The translations under genes and the position numbers were made by a program. A DNA stretch of 64,000 nucleotides from Aplidium turbinatum (Eukaryota > Chordata > Ascidiacea > Aplousobranchia > Polyclinidae). The stretch is taken from NCBI GenBank assembly GCA_918807975.1, contig OU964921.1, forward strand, positions 45,162,498-45,226,497. Reading direction: 5' to 3'. This document shows, in pieces, positions 18,607 through 28,596 of this stretch. Numbering within the stretch: the stretch's first letter is position 1; each line of letters starts with the position of its first letter. The notes under the pieces were generated by a model. That model did no database searches. It saw only the letters and a list, made by a program, of their open reading frames with translations, and had not been told where the DNA came from.

Positions 18607-19085
18607 GTAGGGTGCACCATTTGCCGAAAATTTTTGATAAATGAGCCTAACTTTTTTTTATATGTGAGGTTAGCTAAAAAAATGACTTGTACAAAATTTC
18701 ACCCCGATTGAACAAAGTTTAGACCCCCCACCCGGCCCTTAATTTTGGACTCCGATGTCATTTTTTCAACGTTTTTGCCACTAGGTGGTGCTACGTTTAT
18801 GCTACATGCATGGGGTTACTTTTAAAAGATGGCCCTTCAATTTCCTCATCACATTAAAAAAAAAAATTTTAAATCAGTCAAGGAGTTGTCGAAAAATGGG
18901 TCAATTGATGTTTTATTTTAGTCAGAACACTGTAGTACGACATCTAGTGGCGAAAATTGAATTCAGGATATCTGCTAAAGTTCTTATCCAAAAAACATAA
19001 AATTGGTATCTAGACCCCCATTTTCGAGGGTGGAGAGTCCATTTTTGCTGTTTGTTTTGCACATTTAGGACACTAGATGACGCTA
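18607..19085 (+). repeat. Left inverted arm of the 3.7-kb transposon
   Basis: Mirrors 21862-22335. It contains several copies of the motif GCCACTAG/CTAGTGGC or near variants (about 18778, 18945 and 19068), spaced at more than 100 bp. These could be transposase-binding sites. Confidence 0.8.
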
Positions 19086-19218
19086 CAGAAGTCTTCAATA
19101 TAATACAAGACAATTTTTAGAAAGTTAATAAGTTTTAACTTAAGTATGGTTAAAGTACAGTCAAACAATAAAACACAAATTAGTATGCAAGCTGAAAGAA
19201 CAATTCTGGTTGAACAAT

Positions 19219-21740
19219 TTATAGGCACAGAAACCACGATGAAGATTTAGTGTTCTGATTTCTTTGATTAGGTAGAAGTTTTCTGGAATTTTCCACGACT
19301 TGTAGTATCTTTTGGTAGCGATCCTCTTTTTGTGCAGCTCCATGGAAGTCTTGTGCCAGTTTAACACCTCGCTCTGCTGCATCATTGACTACTCTGATGT
19401 TGTCCACCACATGTTTTGCATTTGTGTAGGCTTGGTTGCTGTTCCATGTCTTAACAGGTTGCTTTAAAAACGATGTGTCAATTCTTAAAACATTGAAAAA
19501 TACCCAAGAATCAACGCCAATGTATATTTCTAAATCCGAAAAAGTATCCTTCGGTAAATTTGAAAACTTCGGTTTCCCAAATCCAGAACCAAATCTGTTC
19601 TTACACACACCATCATTTTCTTTAGAAAGCAATTTATTGGCCATTGTTTGCTTGGTAGAATCTTTTATATTGTTGCTGAAGAAGGTCAATGGGACAAGTT
19701 CTTCGGTCAGATACCACATGTGCTTCCCAAATCGTCGAAGAGCTTCATTTGCGATTACTTTATCCATGCTTTTGTATTCTAGGAATGAATGAAGAAGAAG
19801 TAGATCGTTTTTAGGAGCGCTGGATGGTATAGGAGCAGTAAGCCACCATGGAATGTAGCAAAACACAACAAATTTCACAAAACGTTGAAGCTTCTCCAAT
19901 TGATCTTTGCCAAAAATTTTCCCTAAAAACAAATTTTGATTATGTAAAATTGTCGACTCTGCATAGCAGTTGTATAAGCAAAACTAGTACTTAAAATTTG
20001 TTACAGCATAATAGACTAGTTTTCATACCTTTAGGGTGGAACCTTTCTTAACACACCAGTTTGTAATTAACCATTTGAAATATTATGTTTCCCTCTCACA
20101 AACATACCTTTTAAGTTGTTGCTAATACTGGATCCTAGCAAGTCCATTTTGACTGAATATAACAGTTTTGACATCCAGCGTGCCTTGTGTAAGGCACCAG
20201 GTCTATTGAAAGAGTTAAATTTTTCTTTTGTTGAGGTATCTCCAAGATAGAGCAAGGTTAACATGACCAACTCTTTGTAGTCCCCCCTACTGCATGGCTG
20301 TTGCAGATAATTGTAACAGAGGTTGATAATTTCTTCTCGTTTTGTAGCTAAATTTTCCGGAATATTAATATACTCGAGGTCTTTGTTTGAAGAAGGAATA
20401 GCAGGAAAGAATTGCTTGAATCTATTGAAGAGGGATATTTCAGGGCTCTTCGATACTTCAATTTGTAGAATATCCCAAACATGGCTCAAAATTATTTCAC
20501 CTACATGATGACGACATGCAAACCAAAGTAAAGGCTTTGAAATGGCATTTTGCAAGGCCACGCATGCCGCCGTTTGAGCTCCGGTATTGGAACTAGTGGT
20601 ATCAAATACCATTCCAGACAAACTGTTGCGACAGTCCCATATTTTGACCAGATTTACAGATGCGTTGGCAATGAGGGTACCTGCAGAATCCGAAGACTTA
20701 TGAGGAATAGCTGGTACACCCAACAGTTTTGTACCTCCAACACCAGATAAAAGAACAGGTAATCTTTCAACTTTTGTTACTCCATCTGATGCATCCATCA
20801 GCTTACCATCCCAATGTATATTTGCTATTGCAGGGGGTGTCCAATTGTCAGCAATTTCTTCTGAGATAGTTTGAATTGCTTCGATCCTGTATCTTTCTGT
20901 GGATGTGTAACTTAAGCTTAATCTGGAAGGATCTCCATCTGTTGTAGTGATAAGTTCATGCAACACAGCTGAAATAGCAGAAGACGAAACTTTGTTGCGT
21001 ACTAAGGCCTGGACTACTTTCGGTGTTTTCAGTATATCAGGAGGGATATGGACATTGACTCCGATTTTCACAGATCTTGTGTGTTTCCTGATAATCTGAG
21101 TGGAGGAGGAATTTTGATGAAATTCGTTATCATCATCTGTGCTTGTGTCCGTAGTAGTGCCGTCACTGAGCACAATAGAGGCAGGGTGAGCTGCATCTAC
21201 TTCATGCTGCTTTCTTCTTTTAGCTTCTTGGTCATTTCTGGTCTTCTTCCTCTTGACACAAACAGCCATTGTCCTGTCCTTTCCAGCTAGCGATGCTTTT
21301 CGATCTGACATCATTGATTCCAAAAAAGCTTTGTTGTCATCATTGGTCATCAGTTTCAATACGTTTCTTGGCCAAAACTTCATGGTTTTTTCTTTTATTC
21401 TTTTCCTAAAATTGTTGATTCTTTCTTTAGGTTTTCCAGATTTTCGGGCACTCACTTTGATCTTTAACAAACTCTCAAACTCTCCCAATAACTTTTCTAC
21501 AGCTTCAGCCATTTTTTGCTTATGAACAGTAGGTACACCAGCTTTCTCAAAAAAAGGAATCACAGAATCTACGGTTTTGTTCGCAGCCTCTCGTTTAGAA
21601 GATACACTTGGACATACACGATGTGCCAAGTAGCAAAGAAGGACTTGATGCTCAGTTGGTAGCCTACTTCCATTGATGTTTTTGTCATCTTCTGTTACAA
21701 TTGTTTCAAGAATCGATTCTCTAAAGCTAGAGTCAGACAT
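19219..21740 (-). CDS. Transposase of the 3.7-kb element (two exons, 778 codons)
   Basis: Exon 1 is 21740-20108 (544 codons plus 1 nt); exon 2 is 19922-19219. The donor AAAG|GTATGT and acceptor TTTTAG|GG restore a Gly codon and keep the frame. Features: a basic region at about residues 160-180 (KRKKTRNDQEAKRRK), an acidic stretch (TDTSTDDDNE), then NIHWDGKLMD, VFDTTSSNTG, FACRHHVGEI and KARWMSKLLYS. The order Asp - Asp - CRHH - RW recalls hAT-type DDE transposases (first Asp, second Asp, CxxH, RW), but this is inference from motif layout. Similar proteins occur, as I recall, as uncharacterised repeat-encoded proteins in many invertebrates. The start is the first in-frame ATG, just inside the arm. 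No internal stop was seen. Confidence 0.8.
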
Positions 21741-21861
21741 AACAAACCAGTGTTACGGTATGTATAGTTTTAAGATAAACCTATTAATAATTTCCTGTGA
21801 AAACGGTAAAAGTTTATGGCAACAATTTAAATGCATTTGAAGTTTGAAATTGAGCATTAAG

Positions 21862-22335
21862 CCCTCTAGTGGCCAAATAATGCAAAGCAAACGGAAAAAA
21901 TGGACTCTCCACCCTCGAAAATGGGGGTCTAGATACCAATTTTATGTTTTTTGGATAAGAACTTTAGCAGATATCCTGAATTCAATTTTCGCCACTAGAT
22001 GTCGTACTGCAGTGTTTTGACTAAAATAAAACATCAATTGACCCATTTTTCGATGACCCCTTGACTGATTTAAAAAATTTTTTTTTAATGTGATGAGGAT
22101 ATTGAAGGGCCATCTTTTAAAAGTAACCCCATGCGTGTAGCATAAACATAGCACCACCTAGTGGCAAAAACGTTGAAAAAACGACATCGGAGTCCAAAAT
22201 TAAGGGCCGGGTGGGGGGTCTAAACTTTGTTCAATCGGGGTGAAATTTTGTACAAGTCATTTTTTTAGCTAACCTCACATATAAAAAAAAGTTAGGCTCA
22301 TTTATCAAAAATTTTCGGCAAATGGTGCACCCTAC
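21862..22335 (-). repeat. Right inverted arm of the 3.7-kb transposon
   Basis: Reverse complement of 18607-19085 with few differences near the tip and more toward the inside. It carries the mirrored CTAGTGGC-type motifs. Confidence 0.8.
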
Positions 22336-22807
22336 CCCTGGGTGGTGGCTGACTAAGTCTAAATGACCGTTTATGGCTTTTGCTACTATCCTGTTGGTAA
22401 TGCAAATACGGTACTGCTATCCAATGCATTATTTTGAAAATTTTATTCAGTTCAGTAGTATTTAACCCAATAAGCTTTAGGCTACTAATAAAGAAACTCA
22501 GTACATGCCGTCAACCGGGGTGACTTTGTTCCAAATCGGCACTTTTTGTTTTATAAATTAAAAATTGCAACTGATTGAAATTCGAAACCTTACTCACTAT
22601 AACACTTGTGGTCTCACCTATCCAATCATATATTGCTTATTTCCATAGCTGCTGACCGAAACGCGCTATCCTTTGGTTAGTACGTGAACAAAATCACCCC
22701 GCAAGCCACACTGCAAAACTGATTCTCTGAACAAATTTGCACGCAAATGAGATGACTTTGTTCAGTTTTGAAATTTTTAAAAAATTTGTAGGGGACAAAA
22801 CAAGATA

Positions 22808-23090
22808 TTGATTAAATATAGAAATCTGTTCTGGACTGTTTCGCTCCAATATGCACGAGTAGGGAATGGTATCTTCCATGAGTGTGGCATGGAGGAACAA
22901 ACAGCATTCCACATGATCAACTGCGCAGTCTACCTTGCCCCAAATGGGATCTGCGGTCTGCGCAATTTGGATGACGAGACATTACAATGGCTGCTCGATG
23001 TTTGCTCAAACATCTAGACCGGATCACAGCCACTGTCTCCTGGGTGGTAAAAGGTAGAGCCCCTTAACTGGTGGAAAGAAGGTTCACACG
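22808..23090 (+). mobile_element. LINE fragment, extreme C-terminus of a reverse transcriptase
   Basis: Encodes HECGMEEQTAFHMINC (a CCHC-like zinc knuckle as found after the RT domain of R1/jockey/CR1-type LINEs), then RNLDDETLQWLLDVCSNI and a stop. This is a typical LINE ORF2 ending. It is inserted in the 3' part of the pogo element on the opposite strand. Heavily 5'-truncated. Confidence 0.65.
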
Positions 23091-23228
23091 AAGACGATTA
23101 AAATCTTTGCCTTGGCCTGAGAAAGTCTCTTCTGACGCACGGACAAAAAGCAAATAGAAAGCAAAAGCATTCAGTTTCGAATGTTGAATAGTTGTGTAAT
23201 AACAGCACTGAATGTAACATCAAAACCT

Positions 23229-24884
23229 TCACAAATGACACCACCATTTTGTAATGAAACAGTAAAAACATAACAACAAAGCAATTAACGAACAACCAAC
23301 ACGTTTAAGCCACTTGATCCACTGCGTACAATGAAACGAAAAATTTTCAATGTCAAAACGATAATAGTCTTTGCGACGGTACTTCACTCCTGCACATTGA
23401 AGGTGATATTGTTTGTCGCATATGTCGCACACAATCCAGCGATCGTCTCCATCCTCTTCCCATAATTCGTGGCATTCGGAGCACACCCAATTTTCAGTCG
23501 GATTCGCTGATGCTGCGGAGGAAACATTAGAGGAAGACGGTTGATTTACCTGTGCAACTAAAGATCCTAGGGTGATCACCTTCCCTGGAATGATCTTTTT
23601 TCCTCGCCGTCGGGAACCTCCTTCAGTGTTTTTATTGAGGCCACAGTGACTCCGTAACAGACTCATCACAGAGTTATTTAAAGCCTCGTAACTGGTTCCC
23701 TCACCACCAGGATCTTGGCCTCTTCCTGGAAGACGTGTGAGTACTTCCTGCCGATTTAATGGGTAAAGCCCAGTTGCACGAAAGCCTGATATTATGTTTT
23801 GCGGTAAAAGGCTATTACATAACCTTTTCAGCATGGAAGGAAACACACTTTTAGGTATAGACCCTTTGATTCTGGTTTCCTTTCTCCATTCCTGCAACAG
23901 TTTCCTCCAAGTCCGTTTTGCCGGTTGAAATACCGCTACGTCAAGTGGTTGGCAAAGGTGGGTGGCATTCAGAGGCATGGTGACAAAACGGATATTATTA
24001 TTTACGGCCTCTTGAATGACTTTTGGGGAAAAATGAGAAGGCAAATTGTCCCCAATCAAAACCTTTGGGCCGGGGTTTAGGGATGCACCTGGTAAAAATA
24101 CATCCGAAAACCAAGCCTCAAAGGTTCTAGAATCAAACCACCCACTCGGAGTGGAATCGTATTTAGCTCCATTTGGACCACCTTGAGTCCAGGTGGAGTA
24201 AAGATTATTCGCCCGGTAAACCACCATAGGAGGCAAATAATCCCCTGCAGCATTCCCACAAAACATAATACTAATGCTTTGTTTGGAATGCTTTATTTTC
24301 TGCTCCACCCGACGAAGCCCTCTCCGTACGATCACTTTTTTTACTCCAGGATTATCTGTCACATTTGTTTCATCATAATTGTAAATGTTTTCTGGGGTAA
24401 CTCCACCCATCGTGATGTCTAAGTGGTCAAAATAGGTGCACATATCTTCACTGCACACCTCGGCTCGACTGCTTTTGACATTGTCTGTCTTTGAGTTAAA
24501 TTGTGCCTCTTCACGAATCCATTTAACCAGTCGATACCGGAAAGGTTATCCTTAAATGTCGATCAGTGATTCCTCGCGAGTCGAGGTACGATTTCACGAG
24601 CAATCGAACGTCCATTCCACTTAAGGGAACCTTCCATTCGGTAAGTGTGTCTATGGAAGTCAAAAGTAGGCTTTCACAGTCGTCACTTAACCTCTTTTGG
24701 CCTCCAATAGACTTGGAACGCATCCCTTTGGCTTTGTGACGTAAGGTATGAGGTACTGAGAAGATGCTTTACGTATCGAGAGTTTGCCGGAGCGAATTTC
24801 TTGCAGCGCTTTGGAAAGAGTGTCTTCACTGTAAGCAGACTTATAATTTCTTAACCCAACTTTGCGTTTGTACACACGTCCCAT
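23229..24884 (-). pseudogene. Pogo-type transposase with C-terminal PHD finger (broken)
   Basis: DNA-cutting and strand-transfer enzyme of the element. The N-terminus (24884) MGRVYKRKVGLRNYK...KLSIRKASSQY is a psq-type helix-turn-helix; then comes KSIGGQKRLSDDCESLL, and the DDE core: IYNYDETNVTDNPG (first Asp), KVLIGDNLPSHFS (second Asp) and NATHLCQPLDVAVF (third Asp). The C-terminal part has a PHD-like zinc finger (WVCSECHELW..DDRWIVCDICDKQYHLQC, last Cys pair incomplete: FHCTQW). The frame is broken about twice, near 24690-24720 and 24460-24530, where part of the DNA-binding region is missing. The core ORF 24458-23229 is open for 409 codons. The PHD fusion is a feature of some invertebrate pogo elements. 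Confidence 0.85.
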
Positions 24885-25155
24885 TATTTATATTATAGCT
24901 AAATGACAGATTTTCTCTACAAACTTTATACTCGTACTGATCTGTAAGAAAAAAAGTTTAGTAGACCGTGGTCTCTATGCCTTCTGTACGGTATAACTAA
25001 ACATCCTTAAATCAGACTCATGATATCGGAACTTAAACCAGCAGGACGGTCCGTACTTCGATTAGAGAAAAAAACAAACATTTAAATCTATCGGAAGAGT
25101 AGGCTATAGTGACTTATTTACTGTAACTGGTTCTTTTTTTTTCCATTCCAGACAC

Positions 25156-25235
25156 TTTTTCTAGACCTCCGCTATGTTTGTCATGTATTGTTTTTTTCGT
25201 TATGATGGTCAGAAAATAAAAACAAACTGAACTAA
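25156..25235 (+). repeat. Short interspersed repeat (TTTTCTAGACC...AACTGAACTAA)
   Basis: Shares CTAGACCTCCGCTATGTTTG and GATGGTCAGAAAATAAAAAC with 32155-32240 and 49711-49806, and a shorter match is at 60361-60395. Probably the tail of a SINE or LINE; no head was identified. Confidence 0.55.
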
Positions 25236-25821
25236 ACGTGGATAACCAAAAATAAAACGAATAAACACCTTTTAATTTCCCAGGAATTATGGGCAAAAAT
25301 AACAATTGCATTATGGGTTGAAAATTGAATGAGGCTGTTCACCAGGCATTAAATTAAATGATATAAGATGTTCTACTGGTGCAAATTAAGCTAAACTATC
25401 ACAAGATGTATACAGTGACAATCTGCTTTTATTATACAATAATAGCAAAAATCGGAAGGACTATTTCTTATAGTGGGTTGATGACATGGATAATACAAAA
25501 GCGAAACAAAGTTATTCCCCGAAACCTTGCATAAAAATAAAAGTGAACAAAGTCACCCCGGTTTACGGGTGTGACTTACTTGGCCAAAAAACTCAACTAC
25601 TTGTTTTGTGAAACACTTTTTATAGGATGCCACCTTAACAACCTTCCAAATTTTTGAAACAAACTTAAAAGTAGCAGGTAACATGAAAATTTGCACACAT
25701 TAAAGTCAACAAACGAAATGTTTAGCTAGAAATGGTATTTTTGTATGAAACCAAACTAAACGAAATCAACCAGCAAGGCTGGAACTGCTATAATTTTCCC
25801 GCTACTCCGCAACAAAATACG

Positions 25822-26432
25822 CAGGGATGGGAGTCGATAGTGAAAAAGTAAAGAATATTCCGATATTCGATAGTGCCAAAAAAAGTAAAGAATTAACCGA
25901 TTTCGATACTAGAAAATAAAGTAAAGAATAAAGAATGTAGCTTAGTAATCGATATTGTGAAAAAAAAACAATTATTCCACCACTTTTTCTGAATGCTCAA
26001 GGCAGTAACAAATTGAAAAAATTCAAAGAAGTAAATAATACTTCCCACTCAAAGGACTAGGAGTAACAAAACATAATTTTAGATGCAGTCATGCAATAAT
26101 AATCCTTCTGAGAAAAGTCACAAACACAGTTTAAATCGACCAACCAACCAGCGATCAACCAGGGTTTCCGCGCAAAAAAAAATTTTGTTTCTCCTTTCAA
26201 TAGAATTTCAAACTCTGCCTTAATAAAATTGTGGAATTCGGTTAATATTTTACGTTGTTTATTTGTAAACTTTACAAAAAACTATCGAATATCGGATTCA
26301 ACACACAAAAAAGTAAAGAATAGCAGCTAATCGATACTTATTTGAAAAAGAAAAGAAAACACGGATTCGATAGTGACAAAGTAAAGAATAACGCTATCGA
26401 ATATCGATTCGTAATCGATAGTCCCAACCCTG
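25822..26432. mobile_element. hAT-type MITE with TSD AAAATACG
   Basis: A 611-bp element with ends CAGGGATGGGAGTCGATAG and the mirrored CTATCGAT...CCCAACCCTG. Perfect 8-bp duplication AAAATACG at 25814-25821 and 26433-26440. It is full of repeated AGTAAAGAATA and ATCGATA blocks. No transposase. Confidence 0.85.
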
Positions 26433-26821
26433 AAAATACGGCAGAAATTTTCAGAAAAGTAAGAAAGAATACAACTGCCAACAGCGCCTCCGCCACAGAC
26501 TACAGGGGCAGCCATTATAGGGTTGCCAGAAGTTAATATAAAAAAGAGCCCAAGCTTATGCAAAAAGTAGCCCAAAAGTAGCCCAATTGTTTGGGGGTTC
26601 TAAAATGGAGCCCAAGCAAAGAGATAGGCTCATACAAAAATTTTCCAGAGCGCTTGATCATCAGTTCCAAATTATAAGTGTTTTTCCAGTTCTTCACATC
26701 TTTTAGAAAGATTGGCAACCATGCATTCACTTAACTGTTTGTTAAAATAACTACAAACAAGTACCGGTACCAGTACCTAAACACAAAAAATAGTTTAATT
26801 GCTTTTCGCGATGAGCTAACG

Positions 26822-27907
26822 CAGGTGTGTGCAACGTGCAGCCCGCGGGCCAAATGCGGCCCGCAAAGAAAAATTGTGCGGCCCGCAAAGATGTGCCAAT
26901 TTTGAATTGTGTGCGGCCCGTGAAACGTGTTTATATTATAATTTAGTTAAGTCTGGTACATGTGAACAATTCATTGTGGAGTAGATTATTATAGATTTCG
27001 CATCTTCTGTTAAACATTTTAGAAATCTCCCACCGGCCACCGCTAATCCATTGTGTTTAATTATTTGGAACGTAAAAATGTACGGTCACATAAAAGGCTT
27101 TATGAACAAATTACGACTTTGGAAAGCTCACAAACACAAATGAAATGTTTTCCACTTTCCAACTTTGAGAGAGTATGGAATGCATCCTGAGAAGAAAACT
27201 AAATTTGAAAAATTGTTGTATGAATTTTTGGCTCGTTTCGAGGACTTCAAATCTCATGAATATTTGTTTGGTATATTCTCTTCGCCATTCGACACAGTCA
27301 TTAACAAAAGCACCTGCTGATATCCAACTTGAATTGATTGATCTTCAAGAGAAAACGGATTTGAAAGCAAAGTATGATATTTAGAAATGAATCTTGGCGA
27401 TTTTTACTGAAAACATCTCAACCAGGATAACTTTCCACATTGGAAAAAATCCATGCCTTCAAAAATGGGTCTTTTTAGCTCAATGTATTTGTGCAAACAA
27501 TTTTTTTCTAAAATGGGCATCATGAAATCTCCCTATCGATCAGTTCTGACAGACGAACACTTGGAAAGTGGACTTCGAATTGCGAACACTTCCATTAAAG
27601 TACGGTAAATTTGGAAAAAGCCGTCGGGAAAAGAAGCCAGCTGCAAACTTCTCAATGAAGTCGTTTAAAAGGACGGTGTGACAATAAATTTGAATAGCAG
27701 TTTTCTTCAGAAATTTCTGCGTCTTAACTTATTATTTCTGCAAGGAGATAACCCCTAATAATGCCATAAGAATAACATGAATAACAAAAAAACTACTTTT
27801 TTGCGCCTGCAACTTCTAGAAATCATATGTTAAATAAACGTGCGGCCCGCGGTTTCACCCAGTTATTTATATCTGGCCCATCCCGTAATAAAGGTTGCAC
27901 ACCCCTG
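26822..27907 (+). mobile_element. hAT element remnant (Charlie/GTF2IRD2-like) with TSD
   Basis: A 1,086-bp element with ends CAGGTGTGTGCAACGTGCAG and GGTTGCACACCCCTG, and internal GCGGCCCGC blocks typical of this hAT group. The flanks AGCTAACG (26814-26821) and AGTTAACG (27908-27915) form an 8-bp duplication with one mismatch. The plus strand keeps scraps of transposase: APADIQLELIDLQEKTDLKAKYD, and SPYRSVLTDEHLESGLRIA from the dimerisation region. Frames are broken and the 5' part of the gene is deleted. Confidence 0.85.
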
Positions 27908-28087
27908 AGTTAACGCATGAAGAGTGTTCTCCTCAAGACCATCAACACTTTTGATAACCCACCAAGGTCGATCAACGTAGAAACTATCTTTTTGCTTTTT
28001 TTTTTACTCATATAAATTGTTAAAAAAAATCCACTAGCCTTTTTTTTCTCATCTATCTACATTCGTAAAAACTTTATTAAGGTGTTG

Positions 28088-28596
28088 TGTGGTAATATTT
28101 TATTATTATTATATTTAAGTATAAGTTTATAAGTTGAATTAAGATGAAGGCTGTCTGACTACCTGATGAAATTTCTATCTATCTAATTTATCTAGTTTGG
28201 CTATCTGACTCCATGAACTGATTTCCACACAATTGTTATTCGAATTATAATTTTAAGTTATCAGAAGGTGTTCATATAATATTGCAGGTCTTTAACACAA
28301 TTTGAATTTAAACAGTACAGAATAATGAAATTACAGGATAGTGAAACATTATCACGAGTTATTACATTTTAATTAAACAATCAATTTAATGTTTTTCTGA
28401 GAGCTGAACTAGTCTAACTGAGCTCGTTTGATGTGAGCTGGTTTCGTGTGATAGAGCTCTCGTCAAAGGACGAACAAACCATTTTATTTTGTGTTCCCTT
28501 TTTCTTATTTACTTCGGGAGCAGTTTAAATGGAAAATTACAGAAACTTTAGTAAAAGGCAGGAAAACTTAATATGTTGAAATAATGAATCGCTACA
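28088..28596 (-). repeat. 3' LTR of the first LTR retroelement
   Basis: A 509-bp copy nearly identical to 31577-32085. Confidence 0.9.

Larger units (their letters stand above)
18607..22335 (-). mobile_element. Apparently intact DNA transposon with long inverted ends and 6-bp target duplication
   Basis: A 3,729-bp element with ends GTAGGGTGCACC...GGTGCACCCTAC and inverted arms of about 470 bp. It is flanked by CCCTGG at 18601-18606 and 22336-22341, a 6-bp target duplication; C/G-rich flanks make 4-6 bp possible. It holds one spliced transposase gene on the minus strand. The arms are very similar and the gene is uninterrupted, so it looks young and possibly active. A 6-bp duplication and long arms do not fit classic hAT elements; superfamilies with 6-bp duplications (IS3EU, Dada) are alternatives. 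Confidence 0.85.
22513..25563 (-). mobile_element. Pogo-type (Tc1/mariner) DNA transposon
   Basis: About 3.05 kb between inverted ends AACCGGGGTGACTTTGTTC (22513) and its mirror (ends near 25563). The right end is followed by TA; the corresponding left dinucleotide reads TC, so the TA duplication is only half preserved. It holds a pogo-like transposase gene on the minus strand and a small LINE fragment near the left end. Confidence 0.75.

Noticed and set aside
19436-19792. A 118-codon plus-strand frame
   Set aside because: Shadow of transposase exon 2 on the other strand.
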